A DNA stretch of 64,000 nucleotides from Sphingobium sp. B2D3C (GCF_025961835.1 NZ_JAOQOK010000001.1:1054001-1118000); one strand, 5' to 3'. Positions 1 to 9,511 are shown, numbered from the stretch's first letter. Notes: a model not told the origin generated them from the letters alone. Program-made: numbers and translations.

Positions 1-609
1 TTCGATGCCGAACAGACGCTTGAGACCGCGCGCGGTGGCCAGCGCGCGGGAGCGGATCAGCGCGGCGGTGAGCGCCTCGGGGACTTCCGTATAGGGAATG
101 TGGATGGTGAGCGGCACGACCCGCAGCGACGGTCCGGCGAGCATCATCACCACATTACCGCGCGAAACACCGCAGCGCTCGGCCACGAACTCGGTCTGGC
201 CGGGGTGCGTGAAGCCGACTTGGGACAGCTGGGATTTGGAGACAGGCGCGGTCACCAAGGCGCTGGCGCTTTCCGCCCGCACCAGCCCCGTGGCCGCTTC
301 CAACGCCTGAAACGCGCAGCGCGCGCCATCGATCGAGGGCTGGCCGGGGATGATCTCACCGGCGTCGGCGACCTGCAGGCAGGGCAGCGCCTTGCCGAAC
401 ACCGCATCGGCTTCGATCGGGTCGCCGATCATCGCCACCGGGCCTTGCCAGACCGTAGCGATGGCGGCGCTGTCACCGACCGCAAAGAAAGGCGGAAGAG
501 TGTGCTCGTCCCGGGCTTCCCAGGCTTTCGCGGTAACCTCCGGGCCGATCCCTGCGGGATCGCCCAACGATATCGCGATCGGCCGCGGCAGCGCGGACGC
601 GGAATACAT
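1..609 (-). CDS. pdxA: 4-hydroxythreonine-4-phosphate dehydrogenase PdxA (C-terminus cut by window edge)
   Basis: PdxA oxidises 4-phosphohydroxy-L-threonine in the DXP-dependent pyridoxal phosphate pathway in the cytoplasm. The 203 visible residues begin at an ATG at 609 and carry the family's N-terminal signature SLGDPAGIGPEV at about residues 14-25, followed by GDSAAI. The usual length is about 330 residues, so roughly the last 130, including most metal-binding residues, lie outside the window. The gene starts 13 bases after the surA stop and has the same orientation, in the conserved order lptD-surA-pdxA (rsmA often follows), so it is probably co-transcribed. Family assignment is firm; completeness cannot be judged. 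Confidence 0.93.
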   Translation of the reverse strand, partial: MYSASALPRPIAISLGDPAGIGPEVTAKAWEARDEHTLPPFFAVGDSAAIATVWQGPVAMIGDPIEADAVFGKALPCLQVADAGEIIPGQPSIDGARCAFQALEAATGLVRAESASALVTAPVSKSQLSQVGFTHPGQTEFVAERCGVSRGNVVMMLAGPSLRVVPLTIHIPYTEVPEALTAALIRSRALATARGLKRLFGIE

Positions 610-622
610 CGTGCGGAAGACG

Positions 623-2002
623 TCAGTTATAGTCGATCACCGCATCGCGACGGAGGTCGCGCAGATATGTGCGTGCACGCTTGTTCACGCGGTCTTCCTC
701 CATCTGCGCCATAATCGACTCCACCGAGGGTGCGCTCGCGTCTGGCGGATCGTCCCGGCCGCACAAAACGAGCGCGCGGACCCCTTCCGTTGCCGAGCCG
801 AAGGGCGGCGTAGATTCGCCGACCTGCATCGAGAGCAGGATGGACTGGAGCTGCGGCGGCAGGTTGCGCGCCTGAATATCGTTTTCGATGACCGTCGCGC
901 CGACGCCCTTGGCCATCGCCTCGACCGATCCACAGCCCTGAAGCTTCTTGAGCGCTTCCCCGAAAGCGTTGGCGCGGCGCTGGGCCTCGGCGGCCGAGGT
1001 GCCGGCGGGGAAGTCGATGGCGACCTGCTTGAGGCTCAGAACGGCGTCGCGCGCGTCGGCCATCAGCACCTGGCGCTTGTCGATCAGATAAACGAGCGAA
1101 AATCCGCCCGGAATGGCGATCGGGCCGGCGATCTGGCCGACCTGGAGCTGCTGCGCGGCTTCGGCCAGCGGCTCGGGCAGTTGCGCGGCGCGCACCCAGC
1201 CCAGATCACCGCCGACCGCAGCGGTCGATGCTTCCGAATATTGCCGCGCATAGGCCTGGAACGAGCCACCCTGGCGAATCTGCGCCATGATCTTCTGGGC
1301 GTTCTCGGCCACCTGCTGGCTGTTCGACGGGTTGGCGGAGAGATATATCTCGCCGATGTGGAACTCTTCCTTGCCCTTCGCGGCCTGGAGACGCTCATAG
1401 GTCGAGCGGACCTCGTCCTCGGAGACGTTCACGAAAGGCTGGACCTGACGCCGCAGCAGGCGGCTCCAAGCGACCTCGCCTTCGATCTGGCGCCGGATGC
1501 TGCGTGCGGACGAGCCCTGCGCGGCAAGATACTTTGCGAAATTGTCCGGCGTGTAGCGGAAGTTCGCGGCGACGCGCGCGAAGTTCTCGTCAAGCTCGGC
1601 GGCGGGGACGCGAATGTCCTTGGCCGCTGCCTCCTGAATCTGCAGCGTCTCGTCGATGAGGTTGCGCAGCACCTGCAGGCGCAGGCGGTCCTTTTCCTCG
1701 GCGCTGACATTGCCGCCATTGGCGAGAACTACCAGCGCGAGCCGCTGCTCCACATCCGTCTGCGTAATGACCTCGCCGTTCACCAGCGCCGTTGCGGTGC
1801 GGACATTGGGGTCGCGCTTGCCGAAGAGCACCACCGAGGCGGGAATATCGAGCGCGGACGCGGTCGCCCCGGCGGCGTCCTCAGCCTGGCCTTCCGGCGC
1901 TTGAGCAATGGCTGAGCACGCCAAAAGGCCCGTTGCGGCGCCTGCAAGAATCCGGGCGGTGAAACGGGAGGAAATCCTTTTCACGCTGTTCACGTCAGTC
2001 AA
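623..2002 (-). CDS. surA: Periplasmic peptidyl-prolyl isomerase / chaperone SurA
   Basis: SurA is the periplasmic chaperone that escorts unfolded beta-barrel proteins, LptD among them, to the BAM complex. The protein has an N-terminal signal peptide (cleavage near ACSAIAQA), a SurA N-terminal domain with the ALVNGEVITQTDVEQRL motif, and a parvulin rotamase domain (GEIYLSA, YSEAST, GGDLGWV). A weaker second region follows, as is common in alphaproteobacterial SurA. The frame stays open to a TTG at 2035. I prefer the TTG at 2002 because GGAG lies 8 bases upstream of it; a GTG at 1993 is a third option. The stop overlaps nothing, and pdxA begins 13 bases later. lptD, encoding a client, is directly upstream. 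Confidence 0.9.
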   Translation of the reverse strand: MTDVNSVKRISSRFTARILAGAATGLLACSAIAQAPEGQAEDAAGATASALDIPASVVLFGKRDPNVRTATALVNGEVITQTDVEQRLALVVLANGGNVSAEEKDRLRLQVLRNLIDETLQIQEAAAKDIRVPAAELDENFARVAANFRYTPDNFAKYLAAQGSSARSIRRQIEGEVAWSRLLRRQVQPFVNVSEDEVRSTYERLQAAKGKEEFHIGEIYLSANPSNSQQVAENAQKIMAQIRQGGSFQAYARQYSEASTAAVGGDLGWVRAAQLPEPLAEAAQQLQVGQIAGPIAIPGGFSLVYLIDKRQVLMADARDAVLSLKQVAIDFPAGTSAAEAQRRANAFGEALKKLQGCGSVEAMAKGVGATVIENDIQARNLPPQLQSILLSMQVGESTPPFGSATEGVRALVLCGRDDPPDASAPSVESIMAQMEEDRVNKRARTYLRDLRRDAVIDYN

Positions 2003-2025
2003 ACTTGCTCTCCATTCAGAAGCAG

Positions 2026-2043
2026 GCGGCCTCAAGAGGCCGC
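2026..2043 (-). other. Small perfect hairpin upstream of the surA ribosome-binding site
   Basis: GCGGCCTC-AA-GAGGCCGC is an 8-base inverted repeat with a 2-base centre, in the 133-base gap between the lptD stop and the surA start, just before the GGAG that I assign to surA. There is no U-tract, so it is not a classical terminator. It could be a processing or stability hairpin that lowers surA expression relative to lptD. The structure is seen; the role is inference. Confidence 0.4.
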
Positions 2044-2135
2044 GAACCTGCCCGGCGGATTAATGCGCGGCGGCTGAACCGGGCCTGAGCGACAGATGAC
2101 GTCCGGCCTTCACACCCTTTGCGAAGCTGGAGTCT

Positions 2136-4508
2136 TTACAGGCCGAGATTCTTAAATACCAGCCGCAGTTGAAACGAATTGCCGCGACGGGCGTCGCCGA
2201 CCGTCTGGTAATCGCGCCGCCAGGTGAAGCCGAGTTCCAGGCAGTCATCCTCATAGGCGATGCCGAGGCGGTGACGCACCGGCTCGAAGCCGGACAGGGT
2301 ACTCGTCGGATCGTCCCGCTGACCGGTCAGATCGATGTTCGTCGAGCCGAAGACCGACCAGAAGCGCGCAAAGGCTACGCGCGCTGCGAGGCGGATTTCC
2401 TCGACATCGCGCAGATCCTCGACGCCGGACGTGATGTTCCGGTCCAGACGGAGATAGCCGACCTCGGCATAAGTGCGGCGCGTGCCGACCGTCGCCTCGA
2501 TCTCGTTACGGCGGACGGCGAAGCCATCCTTGTCGAGCCGGAAGCGGTGGGTGAAGGACAGGAAATCCTTGTAGCGGATTTCCGACCGACCAACGATGTC
2601 CGACAGCCGATCGGACAGGCCGGTGCCATTGGGCAGCAGGGACGGGCGGTCATCGATGCGGTAGCTCTGGCCGACGGTGGTATCGAACGAGAAATTCGGC
2701 ACGTCGAAGCGGTAGTCGAACCCGTAGGTGATGCGGGTCGAATCCTCGAAGCGGTCATAGCCGGGGAAGCGATTGAGCGCGAAGAGGTTGGAATCCTCCA
2801 GGTCAATCGCGCGGGCATCCTCGTTGGGTACATTCAGGTTGGCGAGGCGCGGCGCGGCAACCAGCTGGATGCGTGGTGTCAGGCGCTGGGTGCCGCCAAA
2901 AGCCTGCCCGATGAACGGCCAGCGCACATCCAGCGCCAAGGCGGCGATTCCTCGCGTCTGCCAGCCTTCCTCACCCCGATAGACCACCGTTGGCGAAAGA
3001 TCGTTCTGCGCGCTGTTGTAGACATCGCCCCGCGCATAGGCGGTCAGCGAGACTTCCTGTCCCATGCCGGTCAGCCGGCTCTGCTTCCAGGTGAAGCCCA
3101 CGAACGCGCGCTGGGTATCCTGCCCGTCTGTGCGGAGGATCGACAGGCTGTTGGCCTGCAGTTCCACCCGTCCGCCGAATAGCGGATCGGTGGTGCGCAG
3201 GCGGTAGTCGATGGCGGGAATGGCGATAGGAACCTGGCCGGCCCGGTCCCCCGAGCGCAATGACTGGAAGGCCCAGCCGGCAATCGAGAGATAGCTGCGC
3301 GTGCCGATCCGCTCCAGATTGAGCGTGGAGCGCAGACGGTCCTCGTGGCTCAGGTCATAGCGATTGAGAAAGGTGCGGTCGGATGCGTAACGCAGCGATC
3401 CGGTCAACGACCAGAGCGGATCGAACTGAAATTTGCCGCTCGCAGCGATGTAGCCGCGCAGACGCTCATCGCTAGTGACATCGGTTTCGCCCGTGACCGG
3501 CGTAACGGCGCTGACCGTGCCGTAGCCGGTGATCTGATAGGCGCCCTTGGGCAGGAGTGCGCGATAGCTGGCCCCGAGCATCGGCAGCACCGCGCTGTAG
3601 ACATAGGGCGTGAGCGTCAGATCGCGATTTGGCGCAAGCCGCCAGTAATAAGGCTGCACATATTGCACCCCGTTGCGCCGATCATAGCCGATATCCGGCA
3701 CCAGCAACCCGCTGCTGCCTTCATCGCCAATGCTGTGGCGCAGGCCCGGCAGGGGAAGCAGGGGCAGGCCGAACATGCTCACGCGCGCATTCTCATAGCG
3801 CACCCGCTGGCGAGCCTCGTCCAGAATGACGCGATCGGCCTGGATTTGCCAGGTCGGTTCCTTGGGGCAGCCCTTGACCGTCTCGACCTTGCAGGGCGTG
3901 AACGCCGCCTTGTCCAGCACGTAGATGTTGTCAGTGCGCTGGGCCTTCACCGCTGCCAGCCGATTCTCGCTGTTGGTGACGATCAGCAGATTTTCGATGA
4001 CGCCGTCCCGCAGGCTTTCGGTGACGTCCATCTCGTCGGCATAAGCGCGGTCGCCACGCTCATTGACGAGCAGCACGTCGCCGCGCGCGATGACGGTGCC
4101 GGCCTTGCGATCCCACTCCACCTGATCGGCGGACAGATTGGCATCCTGCCGCGCAACGCGGACATTGCCGGATGCGCGCACGATATCGGCATTGCTGTCG
4201 TAATCGATCCGGTCGGCCTGGAAATTGATCTCGTTCTTGGAGACCGGCGCTGCCGGCATGGGGACGGCCTCGGCCTCTGCCTTCGCCGGGCGGTCTTGAA
4301 AATCGGGTTCAGCGCCAGCGGGAATATCCTGCGGCGCCACATTGTCGATGGTGAGCGGCGGTTCGCCCTGCGCCGGCGGCTCGGCCTGCGCCTGGGCGTA
4401 GGCCGGCGCGGCCATGACCATCGCCAGAATCAGAGCTGGCGCGCTGATGCACAGGCGCACGCGCATCATGGTCCGCTCGCGCGTGTCACGGCTCATCGTG
4501 GCAACCAA
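2136..4508 (-). CDS. lptD: LPS-assembly protein LptD (outer-membrane beta-barrel)
   Basis: LptD, with the lipoprotein LptE, inserts lipopolysaccharide into the outer leaflet of the outer membrane. The 790-residue frame has a signal peptide (hydrophobic stretch ending PAYAQA), a proline-rich linker, an OstA/LptA-like jelly-roll region (FQADRIDYDSNADIVRASG near residues 95-115), and a long C-terminal barrel (LptD domain) with aromatic strand ends. Start candidates are the TTG at 4508, preceded by GGGAGA at a good distance, or the ATG four codons later; an ATG pair further in directly precedes the signal peptide. It is first in the lptD-surA-pdxA operon and divergent from pepA. Confidence 0.93.
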   Translation of the reverse strand: MVATMSRDTRERTMMRVRLCISAPALILAMVMAAPAYAQAQAEPPAQGEPPLTIDNVAPQDIPAGAEPDFQDRPAKAEAEAVPMPAAPVSKNEINFQADRIDYDSNADIVRASGNVRVARQDANLSADQVEWDRKAGTVIARGDVLLVNERGDRAYADEMDVTESLRDGVIENLLIVTNSENRLAAVKAQRTDNIYVLDKAAFTPCKVETVKGCPKEPTWQIQADRVILDEARQRVRYENARVSMFGLPLLPLPGLRHSIGDEGSSGLLVPDIGYDRRNGVQYVQPYYWRLAPNRDLTLTPYVYSAVLPMLGASYRALLPKGAYQITGYGTVSAVTPVTGETDVTSDERLRGYIAASGKFQFDPLWSLTGSLRYASDRTFLNRYDLSHEDRLRSTLNLERIGTRSYLSIAGWAFQSLRSGDRAGQVPIAIPAIDYRLRTTDPLFGGRVELQANSLSILRTDGQDTQRAFVGFTWKQSRLTGMGQEVSLTAYARGDVYNSAQNDLSPTVVYRGEEGWQTRGIAALALDVRWPFIGQAFGGTQRLTPRIQLVAAPRLANLNVPNEDARAIDLEDSNLFALNRFPGYDRFEDSTRITYGFDYRFDVPNFSFDTTVGQSYRIDDRPSLLPNGTGLSDRLSDIVGRSEIRYKDFLSFTHRFRLDKDGFAVRRNEIEATVGTRRTYAEVGYLRLDRNITSGVEDLRDVEEIRLAARVAFARFWSVFGSTNIDLTGQRDDPTSTLSGFEPVRHRLGIAYEDDCLELGFTWRRDYQTVGDARRGNSFQLRLVFKNLGL

Positions 4509-4722
4509 TCGTCATTCTCCCAGCGCGGCTCGCGGTCTGCGCGCGCCGTGTGCAACGCTGCCCTATTGCACTGCAGCGCCCGCTCCGCAATTGCCTTCCC
4601 AAGCGTGAAATCGCGCTTAACGGTCCCTTTGCCGTGGCATACCCCCTGGCAAGGCGCTATTCCGCTTCCATATTCACACCAGGTCATCTGGCCACATAAT
4701 TCCTTTCCAGGAGCTTGTATCC

Positions 4723-6177
4723 ATGCACATCGCCATTTCCGCCAGTCGCCCTGCCGACATGGACTGCCTCGTTTTCCCGGTCGCAAAGGGTGCCGCCGTG
4801 TCGCCGGGCATCGAGGCGCAGGCTCTGGCGGCGCAGGCGGCGGCGGCATCGCGCTTTAGCGGCGAGGCAGGCGCCGTGGTGGAACTGTTCGTGGCCGAGG
4901 CGGGCAAGACTCTCCGCGTCCTGCTCGTCGGGACGGGCGAGGGCACGCCGGCCGATCTGGAGAAGGCAGGCGGCGCGGTGACGGCACGGCTGCAGACCTC
5001 CGGCGTCAAGCATGTCGCGATCGACGGCGCGGGGCTTACCGCCGACGCGCTCGCCCGGATCGCGCTGGGCGTGGAATTGCGGGCATGGCGCATCGACACC
5101 TATCGCACGAAGCTGGCGGAGAAGGCCAAGCCGACGCTCGAAACCGTAACGCTGGTTCATGAGTCCGGCGATCTGGCGGCCCTCGTGGAGGATGCCAAAG
5201 CCGTCGCACAAGGTGTTGCATTCACGCGCGAACTAGTCGCCGAGCCAGGCAATATCATCTATCCCGAGAGCTTCGTAGAGCGCTGTCGGCATCTGGTCGA
5301 TCTCGGCATTGAAATCAGCGTGCTTGATGAGACGGATATGGCCAATCTCGGCATGGGTGCCTTGCTGGGTGTGGCACAGGGCTCGGTGCGCAAGCCGCGC
5401 ATTCTTTCGATGCGCTGGGACGGCACCAATGGCGCGCAGGCCAAGCCGCTGGCGCTGGTCGGCAAGGGCGTCACCTTCGATACCGGCGGCATTTCGCTCA
5501 AGCCCGGTGCGGGCATGGAAGACATGAAGTGGGATATGGGCGGCGCCGGTGCCGTTGCCGGCGCGATGAAGGCGCTGGCCCTCCGCAAAGCGCCGACGCA
5601 TGTCGTCGGCATTTGCGGGCTGGTCGAGAATATGCCGGACGGCGGCGCGCAGCGTCCCGGCGATATCGTCAAAACCATGTCCGGTCAGACCGTGGAAGTG
5701 CTGAACACGGACGCCGAGGGGCGTCTGGTGCTGTGCGATGCGATCTGGTGGACCCAGCAGACCTACAAGCCCGAGACGGTGATCGATCTTGCAACCCTTA
5801 CCGGGGCGATGCTGATCTCGCTCGGCAGCGAGCATGGCGGCCTGTTCAGCAATGACGATGACCTTGCCGAACAGCTCCTCGCGGCCGGTCACGAGAGCGG
5901 TGACAAATTGTGGCGCTTCCCGCTGTCGCCCGCTTATGACAAGCTGATCGACAGCCCCATTGCCGACATGAAGAACATCGGGCCGCGTTATGCCGGCTCG
6001 ATCACTGCGGCGCAGTTCATCAAGCGCTATGTGCAGGATGGCGTCAAATGGGCGCATCTGGACATTGCCGGCATGGTCTGGGCCGACAAGCCCGGCGCGA
6101 CATGGGAGAAGGGCGCCACCGGCTATGGCGTGCGCCTGCTCGACCAGTTGATCCGCGATCATTATCAGGCCGGTTGA
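4723..6177 (+). CDS. pepA: Leucyl aminopeptidase (M17 family)
   Basis: A cytoplasmic, manganese- or zinc-dependent aminopeptidase that removes N-terminal residues from peptides; in some bacteria PepA also binds DNA. The protein has 484 residues, a normal length, with an N-terminal macro-like domain and the M17 catalytic domain. Seen are the metal and active-site motifs VGKGVTFDTGGISLKP, DMGGAG and NTDAEGRLVL. The ATG at 4723 has AGGAG nine bases upstream. The gene is divergent from lptD across 214 bases that must hold both promoters. holC follows in the same direction after 61 bases. Confidence 0.96.
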   Translation: MHIAISASRPADMDCLVFPVAKGAAVSPGIEAQALAAQAAAASRFSGEAGAVVELFVAEAGKTLRVLLVGTGEGTPADLEKAGGAVTARLQTSGVKHVAIDGAGLTADALARIALGVELRAWRIDTYRTKLAEKAKPTLETVTLVHESGDLAALVEDAKAVAQGVAFTRELVAEPGNIIYPESFVERCRHLVDLGIEISVLDETDMANLGMGALLGVAQGSVRKPRILSMRWDGTNGAQAKPLALVGKGVTFDTGGISLKPGAGMEDMKWDMGGAGAVAGAMKALALRKAPTHVVGICGLVENMPDGGAQRPGDIVKTMSGQTVEVLNTDAEGRLVLCDAIWWTQQTYKPETVIDLATLTGAMLISLGSEHGGLFSNDDDLAEQLLAAGHESGDKLWRFPLSPAYDKLIDSPIADMKNIGPRYAGSITAAQFIKRYVQDGVKWAHLDIAGMVWADKPGATWEKGATGYGVRLLDQLIRDHYQAG

Positions 6178-6238
6178 GGTCTTGCGCATATTTCGGCCCC
6201 GCCTTCGCAGCCGGGCCGGATCGCGCTAGAGCCGCAAC

Positions 6239-6676
6239 ATGCAGGTGGATTTCTATCAGCTCAGCCGGGATCCCGTCGAGGCGACGGTACCCGCCATCGC
6301 GCGCAGGGTGCTTGATGGCGGCGGGCGGCTGCTGGTCGTTTCCGCCGAGCGCGACCAGCTCGACCGTATCTCCGAGGGTCTGTGGAGTGCTGGGCCGGAG
6401 AGCTATCTGGCCAACGATCATGCGGATGCACCCATGCCGCAGCTCCAGCCGATCCTCCTCGCTCGGAGTTGCGATGCAGCCAATGGCGCGCGCCATGTCG
6501 CGCTGGCCGATGGCCTGTGGCGGGATGAAGCGCTGAGCTTCGATCGGGTCTTTTACTTTTTCGACGATGCGACGGTGGGCGGTGCGCGGCTGGCCTGGAA
6601 GGCGCTGAGTCGATCCGAGGGCATCACGCCGCGCTTCTGGAAGCAGGATGGCGGGCGGTGGCGCCAAGGGCCTTGA
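6239..6676 (+). CDS. holC: DNA polymerase III chi subunit
   Basis: Chi links the clamp loader to single-strand binding protein at the replication fork. The 145-residue product matches the family in length and in landmarks: MQVDFYQL at the start, a GGRLLVVSAERDQLDRI segment, the SYLANDHAD region and a C-terminal YFFDDATV...W segment. Placement directly behind pepA repeats the common pepA-holC order of proteobacteria. No strong ribosome-binding site is visible, so translation may depend on read-through from pepA. It is convergent with the GIY-YIG gene, with 25 bases between the two stops. Confidence 0.9.
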   Translation: MQVDFYQLSRDPVEATVPAIARRVLDGGGRLLVVSAERDQLDRISEGLWSAGPESYLANDHADAPMPQLQPILLARSCDAANGARHVALADGLWRDEALSFDRVFYFFDDATVGGARLAWKALSRSEGITPRFWKQDGGRWRQGP

Positions 6677-6701
6677 GGTACCGCCGGCGCGCCGGATTCG
6701 C

Positions 6702-7442
6702 TCACCGCATGTGACGCGGCTTCTTGCTGGTATCGGCGCGCGCTTCTGCATGACGACTCTTGAGGGACGTCGGTGCGCTGGCCTGAAGAAATTCACGGCC
6801 GCTCAGCCCGTCTCCGCCGCGTCGGTTGAGCGGCGGTTCGAGCGTTTCGATCAACAGCGCTTCCATGGTCCTGAGCATATTGGCTTCGCTCCAGCACGCG
6901 CTTTGCGCGACAGGCAGATGCTGACTGGCGTCTCGCAGGCCGAACCAGGAGAAGCGATTCCACCGACCGGCAAGCCGGTCGGTCGTATGCGTCTTGAGTC
7001 GCGCATAGAGATCATTGCTGGCACGCCCGACATAGACGGTCCGCGCGCCATCCTGCAGGAGGTAGAGGCCCACCTGACGGGCAAAGTTGAACAATGGCGC
7101 CCCCTTGGTGCGCCGGCCGAGGAGGAGGGGCGGTCCGGACCAGGGCACCAGTTCGCGTTTCCAGAACATGCCAAAGGCATTCAGGCTCTCGCCCGGTCCG
7201 AGGTCCGGCCAGCAAATGGCAGGATATTGGGAAGCCCGGTTGCAGGTTGAGCTTTTACGCGCAGCGGCTCGAGCCAGTGCCGGCTCCGCCGCCTCTGCTG
7301 GTAAGGTCAGGCAGGGCGTCGTCACCGTCGCCGCGTCCGGAAAGCGGCGCAGCTGCCCCGGCGCAATGCTGTGAAAGCGCAGCGACCCGTCATCATGCCT
7401 GTCGATCCGATAAATGGATTCCTTCGGCTCCGCGCCCTGCAT
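6702..7442 (-). CDS. GIY-YIG nuclease family protein
   Basis: The C-terminal half carries a GIY-YIG nuclease fold: GLYLLQDG...VYVGRASN, the arginine in LYARLKTH, RWNRFSWFGL, the catalytic-type glutamate in SEANMLRTMEALLIE and the closing asparagine in PPLNRRGG. The first half (about 90 residues) is not recognised. The product is 246 residues if started at the ATG at 7442, which has GGGGGA eight bases upstream; the open frame extends to 7499. The genomic role is unknown. Stand-alone GIY-YIG proteins range from repair-like to restriction-like enzymes. It is divergent from ndk. Confidence 0.75.
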   Translation of the reverse strand: MQGAEPKESIYRIDRHDDGSLRFHSIAPGQLRRFPDAATVTTPCLTLPAEAAEPALARAAARKSSTCNRASQYPAICWPDLGPGESLNAFGMFWKRELVPWSGPPLLLGRRTKGAPLFNFARQVGLYLLQDGARTVYVGRASNDLYARLKTHTTDRLAGRWNRFSWFGLRDASQHLPVAQSACWSEANMLRTMEALLIETLEPPLNRRGGDGLSGREFLQASAPTSLKSRHAEARADTSKKPRHMR

Positions 7443-7612
7443 GTTCCCATTCCCCCTTTGCGCACCCAACCATGGCAAACCGTAACAATGTGAACTCAAA
7501 GCGCTTAATTGATCGTAACCCGTGGACGCCTGCTGCTCTTGATCGGCCGTCGCTTCGCGGGTAGAGCGCGCGCGACCTCAACTCTTTCGTTTTCTTTACC
7601 GGAGCATTTCTC

Positions 7613-8035
7613 ATGGCGGCGACCCGCACCTTCTCGATCATCAAGCCCGACGCGACCCGTCGCAACCTGACCGGTGCTGTCACCAAGATGCTGGAGGAAG
7701 CCGGCCTGCGCGTCGTGGCATCCAAGCGCATCCACATGAGCCGCGAGCAGGCCGAGGGCTTCTACGCGGTCCACAAGGAGCGTCCCTTCTTCGGTGAGCT
7801 GGTCGAGTTCATGATTTCGGGCCCGGTCGTCGTGCAGGTTCTGGAAGGCGAAGACGCCGTGAAGCGCAATCGCGACATCATGGGCGCCACCAACCCCGCC
7901 AATGCCGAGCCCGGCACCATCCGCAAGGAACTGGCCGAGTCGATCGAAGCCAACAGCGTTCACGGGTCGGACAGCGAAGAGAATGCCGCGATCGAGATCG
8001 CCTACTTCTTCAAGCCGGAAGAAATCGTCGGCTAA
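7613..8035 (+). CDS. ndk: Nucleoside diphosphate kinase
   Basis: Ndk transfers the gamma phosphate from ATP to NDPs and dNDPs through a phosphohistidine intermediate. The product is 140 residues, the standard length. It shows the N-terminal [13 protein letters not shown] signature and the active-site histidine in NSVHGSDS near residue 117. The ATG at 7613 has GGAG eight bases upstream. It is a single-gene unit with a 170-base upstream region and a strong terminator directly downstream. Confidence 0.98.
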   Translation: MAATRTFSIIKPDATRRNLTGAVTKMLEEAGLRVVASKRIHMSREQAEGFYAVHKERPFFGELVEFMISGPVVVQVLEGEDAVKRNRDIMGATNPANAEPGTIRKELAESIEANSVHGSDSEENAAIEIAYFFKPEEIVG

Positions 8036-8064
8036 TCGGACGGCCGTCTAACCGTCGGCCTTCT

Positions 8065-8104
8065 AAAAAAGGGCGCCAGACCATCGGGTCCGGCGCCCTT
8101 TTAT
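8065..8104. terminator. Bidirectional intrinsic terminator between ndk and the glycosyltransferase
   Basis: The stem GGGCGCC (8071-8077) pairs with GGCGCCC (8092-8098). It is flanked by AAAAAA on the left and TTTTATTT on the right, so each strand shows a GC stem followed by a U-run. It sits between the convergent ndk and GT4 genes and should end both transcripts. Confidence 0.9.
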
Positions 8105-8109
8105 TTGGT

Positions 8110-9327
8110 TTAGTGCTGCCGGCCCGAGGCCGCTTCCGGCGTGAAATAATCGAGCAAGGTCTGGGCCGATTTGAACAGGTCGTGCCGCTCTTCCACGCGG
8201 CGCCGTGCCTCGGCGCCCAGCGCAGCCCGCTGCTCGGGCGTGGCGCGCATGATCCCGCGTAACGCCTCGGCAATGGCGTCCTCATCGCCAGGCGCGAAAA
8301 TCCAGCCACAGCGCTCGTCTAGCAACTCGGGGATGCCCGCGATCGTCGTGCTCAGCACCGGTCGGCCGATGGCGAAGGCTTCCATGATCCCGATGGGCAG
8401 GCCCTCGGCATAGCTCGGCAGCAGCATGGCGCGACCGGCCAGCAATTGCTCCCGTACATAGGCACCGGTGCCCCAGCCGTGCAGGATGACATGATCCTCG
8501 ACGCCATGTGCCCGGATCGCCTCCCGTAGCGCGTGCTCGTCGTCCCCGCCGCCGATCAGCTCGACAACCAGATCCGGAAACTCCCCGATCACAGCAGCGA
8601 CGGCGGGCGGAATATGGATCTGGCCCTTGTTGGCGCACAGGCGGCCGATGCAGATCACACGGCTGCTCTCAGGCGGGGCAGGCTGATAGGGGAAGTCAGC
8701 GAGGTTGATGCCGCAATGGACGATGCGGACCTTCTGGGCCGCCTCTGGGGCCTCCGCCACGATGCGATCGTGGCAGTAACGGGTGATGGCGACGATGAAA
8801 GCCGCATCGCGTGCCTTCTCGCGGATGGAGAGGCGGGCCGGCTCGCCGGGCACCAACTCATCGGGACCATGGACCGTGAAGCTGTAAGATGGCCCGCCTA
8901 GCCGCCGCGCCAGTATCGCCACCGTGGTCGCGTTGGTCGAGAAGTGGGTGTGGACGTGATCGATCCCTTGCGCACTGGCGCGGCGGGTGAAAGCCATTGC
9001 CTCCAGCAGATAGGCGACATGGGCGACAAGGTTCCGCCCGGCGTTGCGCCACACCCGCCACCAGAGCGGCAGTACCCGCAGCGTTCTGACCGGATGCAGC
9101 AGGCAGGTGAGCAGCACGTCCCACAGCAGCGCCGCCTTGCTGCCGGTGATGATATAGTGCGTGCGCGCCTGCTCGGCGATATCCTCAGGGTCGACCAGCT
9201 CGCCATCCCAGTGCCGCAGGGCAAAGCGCTCGACCGGCTGACCAAGCGCCTCGATCGCGCCTATCTCGCGACGGATGAACGTCGTGCTGATCAGCGGATA
9301 CATGTTTAGAAGATAAGCAAGTTTCAT
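8110..9327 (-). CDS. GT4-family glycosyltransferase
   Basis: Probably transfers a sugar from a nucleotide donor to a surface polysaccharide or glycolipid acceptor. The 405-residue product has the two-domain GT-B layout: an N-terminal acceptor half (MKLAYLLNMYPLISTTFIRRE, close to colanic-acid/amylovoran-type transferases) and a C-terminal donor half with GRLCANKGQIH, VILHGW, LLPSYAEGLPIGIMEAFAIG and the EXnE-type glutamates. The ATG at 9327 is chosen because it begins the Rossmann strand; the frame is open to 9366. No other polysaccharide genes lie beside it, so the substrate is unknown. Confidence 0.85.
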   Translation of the reverse strand: MKLAYLLNMYPLISTTFIRREIGAIEALGQPVERFALRHWDGELVDPEDIAEQARTHYIITGSKAALLWDVLLTCLLHPVRTLRVLPLWWRVWRNAGRNLVAHVAYLLEAMAFTRRASAQGIDHVHTHFSTNATTVAILARRLGGPSYSFTVHGPDELVPGEPARLSIREKARDAAFIVAITRYCHDRIVAEAPEAAQKVRIVHCGINLADFPYQPAPPESSRVICIGRLCANKGQIHIPPAVAAVIGEFPDLVVELIGGGDDEHALREAIRAHGVEDHVILHGWGTGAYVREQLLAGRAMLLPSYAEGLPIGIMEAFAIGRPVLSTTIAGIPELLDERCGWIFAPGDEDAIAEALRGIMRATPEQRAALGAEARRRVEERHDLFKSAQTLLDYFTPEAASGRQH

Positions 9328-9436
9328 GGCCGACCGCTCATGGGAGCGGAGAGGCGAGCCTGTCAACGCGGCTAACCCTTTTTGCGGCAGTACGGGCCGG
9401 CAGGTCCGGCCGAGCAGTCCGGCAATGTGTGGAAAG

Positions 9437-9511
9437 TGGCTCCCCGAGTAGGATTCGAACCTACGGCCATTCGATTAACAGTCGAATGCTCTACCGCTGA
9501 GCTATCGGGGA
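9437..9511 (-). tRNA. tRNA-Asn (anticodon GTT)
   Basis: On the minus strand the acceptor stem TCCCCGA pairs with TCGGGGA, followed by discriminator G and an encoded CCA. The D arm (GCTCAGCGGTAGAGC), an anticodon loop with GTT and the T arm (GGTTCGAATCC) are all present. The length is 75 bases including CCA. Confidence 0.97.

Noticed and set aside
350..1915. Long plus-strand open frame opposite surA/pdxA
   Set aside because: Antisense shadow in GC-rich DNA; surA on the other strand has a signal peptide and rotamase motifs.
3345..4859. 504-codon plus-strand frame opposite lptD and running into pepA
   Set aside because: Low-complexity composition typical of shadows; overlaps two well-supported genes.
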